Below are positions 1 through 12,306 of a stretch of 64,000 nucleotides of DNA, piece by piece; within the stretch, counting starts at the first letter, position 1; each line of letters opens with the position of its first letter. The notes beneath the pieces were generated by a model that saw nothing but the letters and a program-made list of their open reading frames with translations, was not told the origin of the DNA and did no database searches. Origin of the DNA: Beaufortia kweichowensis (lineage: Eukaryota > Chordata > Actinopteri > Cypriniformes > Gastromyzontidae); NCBI GenBank assembly GCA_019155185.1, contig CM032809.1, forward strand, positions 11,533,512 to 11,597,511, given 5' to 3'. The translations under genes were made by a program, and so were the position numbers.

Positions 1-3000
1 TTTCTTCTAGAGTCTTGATCCGAGCGTGACACAAACACAGGCCGGATGAACTTGATAAGGGCTGAAAGAGTAACGAATGAGAGAAAATGCCTTGAAAAAG
101 CAAAAGAAAAATTAAGATAGAAATAAAGATATTGGGAACTATAACCTTTTAGTAGGAATGTCATAATTTCCAAATCCCAAAAGATTTTATGAACACTCAA
201 AGTGACAAACCAAAATCAAGATGATCAGTTTCTAATTCAAACTACAATCAAATGTAAATGTAAACAAATCATTCTAATGCCAGTTAATCTGCCTCCAGTA
301 AACTGGTGAGAAGCAGATTTTTCATATCAAGGTTACTGCAGGATGCTGTTAACATCAACAATGGTATAAGGCTTTAACTAAGCCACACTTAAATCCTATA
401 TTTCTGTAGTATACATAGTCTTAATAAAGTGTCCAAATACTCGTACATCACAATCAATCACACGTGATTCAGCGGACAACACATCTTTAAAGGCCACGGG
501 AGTTACAATGTAAAGAGAATATGTAAATCTGTCATTCAAAATGAAAAAAACACACCAAGCGAAAAACAGACCAAGTAGACAGACCACTGCACACACAAAA
601 AAAACTTTAACTGAAAGCAAATGATATGAGCGAAGCCATCACAGCCAGAGACGTGAACCTTAATGAACTCATTAACCCCTTGAACCCAGTACATAATACA
701 GAATACCAACAACTCAACTACCAAATAATATTTGTGGACTCATTTTTGCAAACTTTGAACATAAACATTTTTTAACATTCAAACAATGTATAGATGAAAT
801 GTTTCAATGAAGACTCACTGCCCCAGACTGGAATGTCTTTGCTCTCCGCCTTCATCACTATAGATGCCATCGTCATGGTAACTGGGATGGCATCAAAGTA
901 GGATGAGTGGGGGGCCATGGTGAGGATGGGTGCTTCGCTGGGCAGAGCCGGCCGTCCCTTTACACGGATCCAGTGAAAACCTCCAGAAAACCACATGGCC
1001 CTCATGATGGCCTTTAAGACCAAATCTACTAACCTGGAGTTAGGGACAAAAACAGGAGCAAGAGAGATTTTCATTTGAAAACAAAGCAATACATCTCTAA
1101 GATGAAAGCATAAAATAAATATTTTAATATAACAAAAAATTTTTGCATTTGGGTGCTAAACAATTACGAAGACCCTTTAGTGCAGTTTAGTCACAACAGA
1201 GAAAGACCAAATTCTTTTTCATTTACAACATTACAAAAAACTTTTCAAACAGTTACATTATATTAAAATCTGCATGATAATCTGATAAAAAGCATTGCTT
1301 TTCCTTAACAAAAAGATATGTTTTCCGACTTCCTTTTTTTCAAATCATTCACATTTTCTCTTCTTTTTAAAAAATAATAACCTTTAACCTTGAATCCATA
1401 ACATTTGACTCTCGAAAGTACAGATACCATTTTGATTTTATTTTTAATTTCTCAACAACTGCTTTCTGTTTACTTTTAAACAAAACAGTAACAGACCACA
1501 GCTTTAACAAATAAAGTGATGTTGGTCAAAATCGAACTGTTTTGGAACCAACATAATGTACTCGTGCACTTCCTCGTCAAGTTGTTTTTGTGGTGTGTGC
1601 TTTTGTGTGTGAATGAGCATTTACAGAGTTCTGCAGGCCTATGGGTTTCATCCCGGCTGAGAGCGAAGGCAGCTGCCAAGGGTTTGGAACAAAGCCGTAA
1701 AGATTCTCAGCTCACTTTTCCACACTAAATGAAAGTGCTATAAATAAGAGAAGTGTATTGTGTGTGTGACGTATGTGTGACACACCCACACAGTGATTGT
1801 ATCACCTCACATACAGATCCTCACACGGGATTTTAACATTGTTCTCTATTCCACCTTCATCGCCACAAAAGCTTTTTATACTTCCTTTTGTTTCTTTATC
1901 CCATTGTGCACCAATCTGTTCTTGTGAGGTGTAGAAACCTATTTACTTAGGTGCCGTCCTTATCCGACTGCTTTTCGATTTGAACATTAATACATTTTTA
2001 TAGATATTTTTCAGTACTGAACAAAATATATCTATGCTAAAAATGTAAATTGCATTAAAATGCATTCTGAGATTGCCTAACCCATAAAGACACAATTACA
2101 ATACTAGCTTTAGTTTTGGCCAAAATGGGGTATCCTGTCACATTTGCCATCGCATCTACAATACCCACCATCTCCACCAGGAGAGAGGCTCTACCGCGTC
2201 CTCTGAACGGCCCACGGTGGCCACAAACGCGAAGGGCCAGGCCAACAGCATCATGAAGGCAGCAAACAGCAGACGCACAGGGAAGAGCGTCACAGTCATC
2301 ACAGCTATCTGGGAAAGAAAGGGTTAAACACAGATTAAAATCCAAACTATTTTCACGTCGATCCAGCTTTTGCACATTGCCGAGGGGTTGCGTTATACAG
2401 GAACCATTCGAGGTATGAGGTAGCAATAGACACACACGGGTGGTTAGAGAGAAAATATGCAGTGGGACCACATTGCATTGTGCTATGATCTAGGGAAGCA
2501 TTAACACCCAGTCCTAGTTAACTGTTAGACTGGCCATGGAGGTCAAAACGGAGATCCATCTCAAGAATGTTGATGTAATGAATATGTTAGAAGGTCTAGT
2601 ATTTCAAACTCTTTAAAACAAAGCTATTTAGATTTTAGACTTATGACAAAGATTGAAATCGCTGTTGTTAATGATTTAAAACGTTTTTTAAAGCACACCA
2701 TAAAGAAGAAGAACATATAGTAAATATAAGAAAATAAAGTAATAGTTCAAAGTATGAACATTTTCTTAATTTAGTTATCCTCATGCCAGATATAAATGAC
2801 TTTTTTCAGGTAAACACAAACAAGCAATTTTGTATTGGATCAAAATTAAAAAGCTCCAAAAGTGCATAAATTCATCAAGTAATCCATAAAGTAATCCAAA
2901 TGACTTCAGTAAGGGAATACATGTCTTCTGAAGTGAGATACTAAATTCATCTGGAAAAAAAACAATTATAAAAAAAAATATTAAAAAACAAAATATTTTG

Positions 3001-6000
3001 AGCATACCTTACAATTTACGGTATACATCACATATCCACAGAAATAAGCCAATCAGTGTAAATAATACGCAAATATATAAAAAAATATACATATTAAAAG
3101 GGATAGTTCACTCAAAAATAAAAATTATGTCATAATTTTTTTCACCCTTATGTCATTCAAACCCTGTATATGATTTTTTTCTTCAGCAGAACACAAAAGA
3201 AGATATTTTGCAAAGCGCTGGTTACCGGCACCCATTCACTTCCATTGTACCTTGTGTCCATACTATGAAAGTGAATAAATGCCGGTAACCAGCGTTTTGC
3301 AAAATATCTTCTTTGTGTTCTAATAAAGCAAGAAAGTCATTCAGGTTTGACATTGACATGGGTTAGTAAATAATACAAGAATTTTTATTTTTGGGTGAAT
3401 TATACCTCACAATATATTCCAAACATATATAAAATGCATAATCAAAGAATATATGGTACGAAATTCATTCATGCTCACAATTTTAAGATTCATAAAGAAT
3501 TTAGGTTTAGCATGAAAAACTATACATTTATAAATGAGGCCACTGGTTTCAACAGAAAATCCAATAAAGCTCTAGCAGTATCTCTAGACCATAACTAGAT
3601 ACATATGGTGACTGTGGTGAGACATTATCATTAGCTCTGAGCACAAGGACATCACATGTCCTGCTCGTACAGACATGCAGCTCGGGAAAACAACATCACA
3701 TTAAAGGAAAATAGAGAAGAGGAAACAGAAACAAATGTCAAAAATGGATGTCAACTGATATCATCAGTATCTCTGTCGTTTGTCCCATGAGAATGTGATT
3801 CTCATGTCACCTGATATGGACTTGGCATATATGATATTAAAGAATAAACCACTAATACATGTTCAGTAGTTCCGGTTCTAAGTGCTGACTGGCCAATAAA
3901 CAAGCTTTATTTATGATGAAAAACATTAAAGGCATTTGCAGTTGCATTAACATATTATTAAAAATATTATTTTATTATTTTGTTTATTATTAAAAGCATG
4001 AGCTGTTAAAATTGCTACAGTACTGTATGTACACAAACTACTGTAGGATGTATGTGAGCATGTGAAAATTCTTTGAGACCCAAAATAGTTTTTCCATGAA
4101 GAGTGTCATTATGTTGAAACAATGTTTATAATCAGTTCTCATAAGATTAGAAAAACCTTGACCAACCTGATATTCTAATGCAAGTTGTGTTCCTTCTGAA
4201 AGGCCTTAAAGTCTTTTAGACAAGAAACAGGACATTAGATTTAAACTGGGTTAATTCTGAGTATGATTTTCTTAGAAACGCTGATATTTAAAATACATGC
4301 CAAATAAACCCTTAATTCATACAGAACACTGGTGCAAATCAACATCTGGATCATAAAGAATATACAGATCATATTGATTCGCAGTTTTAACCAGCACAGT
4401 GTCCTTTATAACATGTCATTTTAAAGCCTAATTTTCCAGCTAAATAACATAAAACTTTGCTGAATGCAGCTACAAACTACTGGAGATCTGCCATTAAACC
4501 GTCACAAGAACCAAAGACAGACAAACAAGACGACAGGGACGCACACACATTCAGACCCTGAAGGGTTAATGAATATTTAATCTGCCTGAGAGTGTGTGCT
4601 TCCAATTTCCAAGAAAAGCCCTCCATGACTATGACGTAAGAAGAAGTGCCACCAGTATTCCAAGAGCAGGTTTTTCCACCTTGCTCACTTTGTAGAGACT
4701 GGAAAAAGATCATTCCACATACAGGTACATGTCGTTCCCTCGCGAAGATCTCGCCTGACTGGATTGATTTTTGTGTTGTGTTAAATATACCGGCTGTTGG
4801 CTATAAAGCAACTGGTTGAGGTTGTCGTGGTGAGATCAGAGGTTGAATGGAGCATCTCTCTGAGACGGTTATTAAATGTGGATGGCCTCACACGACGGCT
4901 CCATTAGGAGAAGATGAACAGTGGGTGGGGATGGTGTGGCATGTTTAGTGTTTATTTATTAATCTGCCGCAGCCGTCAACACCTGCGACCCACCCTGACA
5001 GAGATCAGACTGATCTACAGACTTGAGCCGGGAGAAAGAGCGTGACAGGAACGTCAAGGGAGGGGGCGGGGCTAGTGTAAAATGTACAGTAAATGGTGCC
5101 AACAAAATACTTAAAAGCACTTATTTCTTATGATATTACAAACACTTTTTTCAACGCAGAAGGAGCCACAATCATTTGTTCTTCTCTCCAATGAATTATA
5201 GCCACACTATGGGGTCCCATTAACAACCTCCCACTTCCTCTCCATCTCTATTCTCCATCTGCTGTCAGACTAAGGGAGGATGAAGTGAAGGGGGTGCATC
5301 TAATCTCTGCAGCTGGTTAAGAAGTCCATCTGCACTCTAACCTGTCATCTGCTGTGCAAGCTTTTAACACCGCTGTAAGAAGAGCTCTTAACTGTACTCC
5401 AGAGGAGTCGCATCATCTACCTGCTTTGAAGTGCATGACCTTAAGAAAACACCTGAAATGTAGAAATCTTTGGTGGCATGGTCTGCACACAAAAAGACTT
5501 GAACGTCTTTAGATTTAAATCCAAAACATTGAAAACTAAAGATTTAAAACTTGGGAATCAAATGTTCCATGCATGCATTATTCGATTAAGGTTGGAATCA
5601 GTATGAGGTTTGCACAAAGAAGAAAAACCCATATCAGGAGATTTCACTCAATGTATCATCATGAACAAAACAAATTTTTGCATTATCTAAAGAAGATGTG
5701 AGTGATGCTCGACCAAGCAAAACGGTTTAGTCAATGGAATTTTATCAACCATTTTATCATCCTCAAACATGAAACTGCTGCACGACATGAAGCATTAAAT
5801 ATCTTTTGGCTTGTAGTTATTGCATCATGTACAGTTATGAGGTGCAAAGAGATCTCTTAATATGAGCAAGATGTTTCATGACAAGATCTCTTAATATGAG
5901 CATGATTACCTGCACTAAAGTGTTTAATTACAAAGTTTAATTACATAACAGCGACTTATTAAAAACCAACATACGAAGAGCAGTTAGCAGAAACAGGGAA

Positions 6001-8754
6001 GCGTCTAACTTCATGCATCTTCCAAAAGGATCATCTACATTCATGTCAAAGTACAGGTCATAAAGAATACAGAACACAAATATGCATGTTGAGGATGAGG
6101 GGTAAGAATGAAACATCATGCTCATATTATTGCAAAAATGAATAAAAAGATGAGACTTGGATGGAGCTGGTGGGTTAGATTTGGGTTATACTGCATTTAA
6201 GCTATACTACAAGATAAAAATCTTGCCAATAAACATCAACTAATACACATTTATTCCTTTCAGTCATTCATGATCACAACATAAGCCAAGCTCTAGTGTC
6301 ATTTTTGCATTCACAAGCTATATGCCACTAGACAAAGTGACATGCTAAGCTCATGTTACAGTTATAGAGAATTATAGGAAATGGGTCTGTAACCACTCAA
6401 AATCATGTTAAAAAGCACTTTAAAAGACTCAGCATTTTGTCATGACATGTCTACGAAGCAATGGTATCAAGAAAGTTAGGAAAAGTGCTTTTCTGATGAG
6501 CAGACTTTAATAAACTCCTACTCATGATCACTTTATTCATTTTTGAAAGCCTGCAACTGCTTGGATGTGAACAAGGCTGATGATGTTTGATTGCTAAGAG
6601 CTCTTCAGTAAGAAGTCTGAGGAGGCTTCCTCGCTTTTTCATAAAGTTTACAAGAAACACAGGAAAAGGGATCTAGGCCTAAGCGTAATAAAAAAAACAT
6701 CTTGCATAACACCACAACGTTCCATGTATCAGCCTGAAAAACTGTGGAACTGTGGTATGTGGAAAACTGTGATCCTGAGGCTGTTTTAGGAACATTCAAG
6801 CTGCTGTTGTGTAAGAATGTTACATGAGAAAAGAGTAGCTAATAGAACAAAAATATCCTCAACAACAATCTGACCTTGTTGGGTTTATGAAAACTGACCC
6901 TTATGTCCTCCAGACATTACTCTTCACCTCCTGAAATGGAAGGACAATGATGGATCCTGTCATTGGATCAGTGGCTTTAGTGGATATTCTGCCTAATAGC
7001 AAATTATGTCTCCATCTTCTATTTGCCACAAACAACAGGAAAAGCTGAAAGAATACAGATGACAGTTTCCCAAACTGGGAAAGCAAGACCTTGAAATCTC
7101 TCACTTATCTCCTGTGAGTTCAGGTTTAAAAGGAGATGAGGCAAGGAGTGGAGCTAGTTTACTGTATCAGCTGAGTTACAAAATAATAGCGTGAACACAC
7201 AAAAACATGACAAATTATCTAAACTACAAAGATGTTCAATCATTATGTCAAGTTTTAGCCCAGGAGGCTATTCCAGCTAATAGGGTCCCTAAGGGATTTC
7301 TGATGGATTTAAGAACAGTATTTTTTATTTATGAGTAAAATATGGTCTGTGGTGAACATGCATTATAAGAGATTTTCTGTTATGTTTTACAACATAAATT
7401 ACACAGTGTCAAACCTCAAAGATATATTTCGAAAGTGATGAGTGTTGTAAACACGTTAGTTGCAACAAAGTTGGCAAGGACCGCAAGAAACGAGTTACAT
7501 TTATTAAGCTTGTAAACTCACAACCTTGTTCTGTAGACAGATGTAGAGAGTAGTGTTAGTATAATAATAATGTAAATATTAATGTATTTATTAACAATAT
7601 ATTGAACTATCGGTTTGTATTTTACTTAAGCCCTGGTGACAGAGCCCTGACCAAAAAAATAAGTATGAGTAAAATGAGTAAAATGAGTACATGTGTTACG
7701 GCTTTGATAAAGAGAACACATTTTTTAAATGCAATATACTCCTGTTATGGATGAGACAATTCTGAAAAGCACTTTACCAGACTATGAAAACAAAACCTTT
7801 TATTTTAAACCACCGAATACTGACATCTTTTCATGGTAAGGTTGACATTTGCATTGAATGGCCCAGCTCAGATTTTACATTAAACTCAAAAGGTTATCAT
7901 TGGAATCATTTAAACTAATAACAGAATGTCATGCACCTAAAACCAGAGTATCTTTCCTGAGAATCATAAATTAAATATTATATATAACTGATTATAACAC
8001 GTCTATGGGCATATTCATTAGTAAGGGTTTGTAAAGCTAAAGCAAGCAATTTGCTACTGTAGAGAAAGATAAACAGCATTGTGAAATTCAGATAATCAAG
8101 ATAAGTCTTCATTTGACATCATAGTATAGTGGTGAAGCTGGGCCATCTGCTCTATTACAGTTTCGACAGTTTGCTTATACAAACTATGCTAACAGAGGAA
8201 GGTCTTTATAATTTAAACAATATCCACGAAGCGAAGAAACTTCTATAGCACTGTCTATTGTCATAGCCCATGTTGACAGACCAGATAAGTGTAACGTCAC
8301 AAAAATATACAATCATTGGATGTATTACAAGACACCGCTGCATTCCTAACATACGAGACCTCTCAAGATTCACTGACGTCACAACACCATTTACATTACA
8401 TTACATGTAACATGTGTGTAAATGGTTTCACTAGTTTGACGAAGTCTAGGTACAACAAATCACGTAATATTTAAGGCAAATACGCACACGGCGCGTCACA
8501 TCATCATACGGCAGCGCGTAATCTAAACAAACAAACAAACAAACGCGTGCTTGCGTGCTTTTGTGTTAAAGAAAAGAAAAACTCTCTAGCAAAACCAGTC
8601 TTTATACACTTAGTGCGAAAAAGCGAAACTTTACCTTTAGTTTCTGCAGTGGAGTGAATCTCAACTCGTGCACGAAAGGATTTTTAAAGTTTGCAGAAAC
8701 CTCCGAGTCTTCTCCATCCACCGCCGCGTGTAGTTTTCTATTAAGAAACCTCAT
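1..8754 (-). CDS. lpcat1: Lysophosphatidylcholine acyltransferase 1, 5' part (exons 1-4, cut by window edge)
   Basis: Seen: coding exons 8635-8754 (ATG at 8754, 40 codons), 2169-2308, 819-1033 and 61 down to beyond position 1. All junctions are GT..AG and keep one frame. Exon 1 contains NPFVHELRFTPLQKLK. Exon 2 holds a hydrophobic stretch (VRLLFAAFMMLLAWPFAFVA), the membrane anchor. Exon 3 carries APHSSYFDAIP, the H-x4-D catalytic motif of glycerol-3-phosphate-type acyltransferases. Exon 4 reads IRPVFVSRSDQDSRRK. Family knowledge: this ER and lipid-droplet enzyme transfers acyl-CoA to lysophosphatidylcholine (Lands cycle) and makes surfactant and retinal phosphatidylcholine; the full protein is about 530 residues with C-terminal EF-hands, which lie outside the window. 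The N-terminus is short and basic with no signal peptide. The exon 2/3 junction codon is split (TG|G, Trp). LPCAT2 is the alternative, but the neighbours mrpl36, ndufs6 and irx4 match the LPCAT1 locus in human. Confidence 0.95.
2800..2975. repeat. Fragment of a dispersed teleost DNA-transposon repeat
   Basis: The stretch around AAGTAATCCAAATGACTTC and ATGTCTTCTGAAGTGAGATA resembles the interior of a very abundant teleost non-autonomous element whose ends read GGGATAGTTCACCC. No ends are preserved here. Recognised from memory only. Confidence 0.45.
3096..3406. mobile_element. MITE, 'GGGATAGTTCAC' teleost family, copy 1
   Basis: The left end AAGGGATAGTTCACTCAAAAAT and the right end TTTTTGGGTGAATTATACC are inverted repeats of each other, as in the abundant teleost element with GGGATAGTTCACCC termini. 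A TTAA at 3094-3097 abuts the left end. Inside, arms at about 3199-3243 and 3269-3315 form a long imperfect hairpin around GCCGGTAACCAGCG. It lies in lpcat1 intron 1. Superfamily (piggyBac-like or other TTAA user) is uncertain. Confidence 0.75.
7595..7860 (-). mobile_element. Unnamed GGCAATTCCA-family transposon, copy 1 (partial)
   Basis: Shares ordered blocks with the copies at 28156, 43903 and 46398: a TTTTACT..AAGCCCTGGTGA-type block, GTTATGGATG(A/T)GACAATTCTGAAAA, GCACTTTACC(A/T)GACTATGA, and the end block GGTTGACATTTGCATTGAATGGCC. Orientation is opposite to the copies at 11358 and 38365. Degenerate and partly deleted. Confidence 0.65.
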
Positions 8755-9060
8755 TCTGTCATAGATCTTTAAAAAAATAAAATAAGAGGAAAAATCCGCC
8801 ACAAATGCGTTTGGCACGGCACGTTTTAATATACTAAACAACACTTTTCACAGTGTGTAGCTTTACGCAGACTACAGGTCGATTTTGAGCCACTCGTGCC
8901 TTCGTGTACCGCCTTGACACTGTTCTCTTCAGTTCATTTACCGAGAGATCAGCATCACAGTGTCTCAGTTGTGCGCATGCGTGATAAAGACAAGTTCTGA
9001 CATCACGTCGGGGGTGTTTAAAAAGCCAAGCATTTAAGTGTCATCCATCATAACAAACCG
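8755..9060 (-). promoter_or_regulatory. lpcat1 5' UTR and promoter region
   Basis: The sequence upstream of the lpcat1 ATG carries a full NRF1-type palindrome TGCGCATGCG at 8972-8981 and CpG dinucleotides from about 8480 to 9020, unlike the AT-rich flanks. No clear TATA box. This fits a CpG-type housekeeping promoter. The transcription start cannot be placed from sequence alone. Confidence 0.5.
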
Positions 9061-9886
9061 TAACATGGTTCCTGCTCTAAAATTGCCCAGAGGATCCTTT
9101 ATATGCCTATGCGTGCACAAAACACGTGCTTAAACCGCAGGGATCTTATCAACCAAACAACATCTTTCCACAGTGTATAGGCCACAGTTGGGGACCATTC
9201 TTTGTACTGTATTGATGTGTGTGATGATCCTTCCTGTGTGCTAGAGTTGGCAAGAATAGTATTTTCAAGGGCAATGAAGCAATTTCTCTCAAGAAATCTT
9301 TTCAACAGATAAAAATTAAAAGCTAATGTGTTGTGTATTAAATAAGCAACTCCATATTTTCTTGCTATACAAAATTTCTTATAGATGTAACTGGCATTAT
9401 GCATATTCTGCTTATTGCTCCAGGTAAAAGGTATGACATTAACATTTTTAAGATAACATGCGTATTGACAGTCCTATTTTAAAGTAGAAAAGCTTTGAAA
9501 GTTTTTAATTCGAGAGTTTGAGAAAAACTCTTTGTACAGATTTTTACGCCCTCTGGTGTAAAAATGGCGAACAGCATGAGGTAAACAAGAGGACAGTGAT
9601 AATGCAATGAATAACATCTTGACGAGACTATCCAAAGTGTGATATTAATAATATTAACAAGCTAAACATGGAATTTAATTTCATAAAAGGTGATAACAAT
9701 AATACACAGAATGTCATTTTTACCAACAAAATGAACTTTTAATTCAAGGGTTTGCGCACATATTTAAGGGTTGAATTATATTTTACACACAACTGTGCTC
9801 CTGAACATCTACACACATGAGATTGAAGCTTTAGTAGAAATTCCCTAACTTCTACAATCCCAGTAAATCCTAAAGCCTTAACTAAT
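9061..9886. other. lpcat1-mrpl36 intergenic spacer with a CTCF-like site
   Basis: AT-rich and mostly featureless. At 9546-9559, read on the minus strand, is ACACCAGAGGGCGT, a close match to the CTCF core as I remember it (CCASCAGRGGGCGC). ATTAAA signals on the minus strand at 9738-9743 and 9674-9679 would serve as mrpl36 polyadenylation signals. Confidence 0.45.
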
Positions 9887-10246
9887 TCACCCCTGTCGTT
9901 GCTTGTGTCTGGGGTGGACCTTGCAAAAAACAAACAGCCTTCCACGACGGTGTACGAAAAAGCAGTCTTTGCAGCGTCTTTTAAGAGCAGTTTTTGTCTT
10001 CATGCCAGCGGATGGCTGAACACACATCAGTTGCTGGCACCGTCCAAGCAAGGGTGAGAGGATTGGAGAATGCAGCCTGGATGTTGGGCAGACGGCAGCC
10101 CTGAATCGCGCTGTTGCAGCTGTTAAGGTATAGATGCATCTCTGCGCACCTACTGCAGGTAAGGAGCTGAAGGCAGTATACTGAGCAACATGGGACAACT
10201 GCCGAGACAGAGACCCAACAAGACAGGAGAGCAACTGTGGTGCCAT
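9887..10246 (-). CDS. mrpl36: Mitochondrial ribosomal protein L36 (bL36m)
   Basis: Single coding exon of 119 codons, ATG at 10246. Residues 82-119 are a complete bL36: MKTKTALKRRCKDC, then a basic stretch, then CKVHPRHKQRQG. The zinc ligands of the family are present at Cys92, Cys95, Cys108 and His114, with the usual C-terminal KQRQG. Residues 1-81 are Arg/Ser/Ala-rich with almost no acidic residues, as expected of a mitochondrial presequence. Family knowledge: the smallest large-subunit ribosomal protein, binding 23S-type rRNA near the peptidyl-transferase region. A 3' splice site (TTTCACTAG) lies 11 nt upstream of the ATG at 10258-10259, and a matching donor (GGCAG|GTATGT) at 10488-10489, so a non-coding first exon is likely. 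Divergent from ndufs6, as in human. Confidence 0.95.
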   Translation of the reverse strand: MAPQLLSCLVGSLSRQLSHVAQYTAFSSLPAVGAQRCIYTLTAATARFRAAVCPTSRLHSPILSPLLGRCQQLMCVQPSAGMKTKTALKRRCKDCFFVHRRGRLFVFCKVHPRHKQRQG

Positions 10247-10878
10247 GTCGTCAACACCTAGTGAAACAAAAAAGAAAATAAAACAAATGCATCATTACTT
10301 GTCATTTAAATCTAAATTAAAGTACAGGCTATCAAGTTTTTTTTTAAAAGTCGATGTACACTTCATTATAGTTACCTATGCGCATCATGCTAGGTGGCTA
10401 GCTAATGGATTTAATAACCGAGCAATTGGTAAGTTTAAATAAAACGATGATCTGTCACCACGCGCACCAAAGCATATACATTACATACCTGCCAAAGTGC
10501 ACCGCTATAAACACGAACAATCAAATCCCCAAATATATCAGTATTAAGGACACATGCTGAAGCTCCACGGAAACTGCGAGTTCCGGTGACGCAATGACTT
10601 TGAGGAAAGTCATGACCAGCTAAGAGCATGCGCAGTACACTCACTGTACTCGAGTTTTGTATATAGGCATCTGTTTTATTAGTCTATATAAAACAATCAT
10701 TTGGAACAATTATTTAATCCCAAATAAATTAGAATCATATGTATATTCTGTAAGAAAACAGTTTCAGGAAGCCGTGTAATAATGAACGATTCTACACTTC
10801 TTAGACAGCAGGGGTCAGCACAGAGCTGTGTATTTTGATCCCGACGCAAAGGCTGCTGGGTAGTTGTCACGGGCAAAC
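10247..10878. promoter_or_regulatory. mrpl36 5' UTR intron and shared mrpl36-ndufs6 promoter
   Basis: 10258-10488 is the likely intron in the mrpl36 5' UTR. Between its probable first exon (ending at 10489) and the ndufs6 ATG (10879), the sequence carries TTCCGGTGACG at about 10573 (ETS-type ACCGGAA on the minus strand, beside a CRE-like TGACGCAA) and GCATGCGC at 10626-10633 (NRF1 type). NRF1 and ETS sites are typical of nuclear genes for mitochondrial proteins. The spacing fits one bidirectional promoter. No TATA box. Confidence 0.6.
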
Positions 10879-11126
10879 ATGGCAGCCAACCTTCCGAAAG
10901 TCTTGTCCTTTGGTAAAAATACGAGGTATTTGCTGAATGTTTTGAAGGTATCTGCAGCTCCATCTCAACAGTACAGCGCTGCAGTGTCAAATTATGGAGA
11001 AAAAATTACTCACACCGGACAGGTAGGCTATGACTAAATAGCTCTGAATCCAAGCCTGTTAGATTTTAGCAATAATTGTGCGACGGACATTACTTCTCTA
11101 TGCACTGGAACGGATCGACTGCAGTT

Positions 11127-11172
<46 letters not shown>

Positions 11173-12257
11173 TAGGTAGTGCTTTCAATCAGTGTTGTAA
11201 TGATACTGAATGTTTGTTTGAAGACTACTTATTTTGTTGCAGGTTTATGACGAAAATGATGTAAGGAGAGCTAGATTCGTCGGTAGACAGAAAGAGGTAA
11301 AAAATCATTAAAAATTCAAGTGTATGTTTAGTGTGTCTGCTTCAAATACAGTATATGGGCAATTCCATGTGAATCTTAACATCACCATAAAAACCTTTTA
11401 CCAAAAGTTTTCACCATTCTTACATGGGGTCAGATGTCAATATTTGGGGGTTTAAATACCCATGTGAGGTCTCTCTCAAAGGATTTTATGTGTTTAAAGC
11501 ATGATTTTTTTATAGTCAGGTGAAGTGATGTTTTCAAAATTGTCACACAGTCCATATTCCTTTTATATGGACTATTAAACAATTAAAATAAAATAACTAT
11601 TTTATGTTCTTTAAAGAGTCGTCCCTTCTCTGTTGGATATTATTGCTTCTGGTTTGTGCATTTTAATTCATAGAAGTCCTTTAAAGTATGTTTTCTCTCA
11701 ACAACACCCTATCCTTGTCACATCCTTAACACATGTATATTTTCTTTTTTTTTAAAGATAACTTGTGCATAGACCAAAATTTTTGTGATGTCTGGGTGCT
11801 GTCAGCAGGGGTTTAGCAAAATATTAGCAGATGATTTAATATATATTGGTAATAAAAACATTCTGTTGATGAAAAATAAGTTTAACTTAACTTTGGGGTG
11901 CAACAACCATAATTAGTCATCCTATTTTATTCACTCATTCATTGACTTTTGATTGTGCAGGTGAATGAAAACTTTGCGATCAACTTGGTTGCTGAAGAAC
12001 CAGTGACGTATGTAGAGTCAAGAGTGGTGTCCTGCAATGGGGGTGGAGGGGCTCTTGGTCACCCCAAGGTTTACATCAACCTGGTAAATAAATCTTTTGT
12101 TTATGAAAGTTGAATTGATGTACTTTTCTGTGGCTCAGTGTTTCATGTATAGTGATGTGTAATAAATATAAATGTATTGTTTTTACAGGACAAGGACACC
12201 AAAGTTGGCACATGTGGATACTGTGGGTTGCAGTTTAAGCAGAAGCATCATCACTGA
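10879..12257 (+). CDS. ndufs6: NADH:ubiquinone oxidoreductase subunit S6
   Basis: Four exons: 10879-11022, 11243-11296, 11961-12083 and 12189-12257. All junctions are phase 0 with GT..AG introns, giving 129 residues. The first ~35 residues are a basic, serine-rich mitochondrial presequence. The mature part starts around GEKITHTGQVYDENDVRRAR, continues with FVGRQKEVNENFAI, and ends in a zinc site formed by Cys91, His100, Cys116 and Cys119 (SCNGGGGALGHPK ... TCGYCGLQF), followed by a His-rich tail. Family knowledge: accessory subunit of the complex I matrix arm (N-module), needed for late assembly. Length matches the mammalian protein (124). Intron 1 has an (AT)n run and intron 2 is largely a transposon remnant. 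Confidence 0.97.
11132..11170. repeat. (AT)n microsatellite in ndufs6 intron 1
   Basis: About 39 bp of uninterrupted AT dinucleotides. Confidence 0.95.
11358..11885 (+). mobile_element. Unnamed GGCAATTCCA-family transposon, copy 2
   Basis: Begins GGCAATTCCATGTGAATC and runs parallel to the copy at 38365-38862. Shared blocks include AATACCCATGTGAGGTCTCT, AATAAAATAACTAT, TTCTTTAAAGAGTC, TATTATTGCTTCTGGTTTGT, AACTTGTGCATAGAC and ATATTGGTAATAAA. The 3' terminal repeat is lost. It fills most of ndufs6 intron 2. Confidence 0.85.
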
Positions 12258-12300
12258 TACATAATTCCTTGTTGAAAATATCTAATACTTTTCTCTGTAC

Positions 12301-12306
12301 AATAAA
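12301..12306 (+). terminator. ndufs6 polyadenylation signal
   Basis: AATAAA 44 nt after the stop codon. It is the only canonical hexamer close to the end of the gene. Confidence 0.75.

Larger units (their letters stand above)
2309..8634. other. lpcat1 intron 1 (6.3 kb)
   Basis: Long first intron, AT-rich. It holds the transposon remnants listed separately (2800-2975, 3096-3406, 7595-7860). A less AT-rich stretch at 4900-5070 and a C/T-rich stretch at 5210-5400 are the only parts that look non-random. I see no coding exon on either strand. Introns 2 (1034-2168) and 3 (62-818) show nothing notable. Confidence 0.6.

Noticed and set aside
2055..2471. 138-codon minus-strand frame
   Set aside because: It reads lpcat1 exon 2 in the wrong frame; the correct frame gives the conserved membrane segment and joins exons 1 and 3 in phase.
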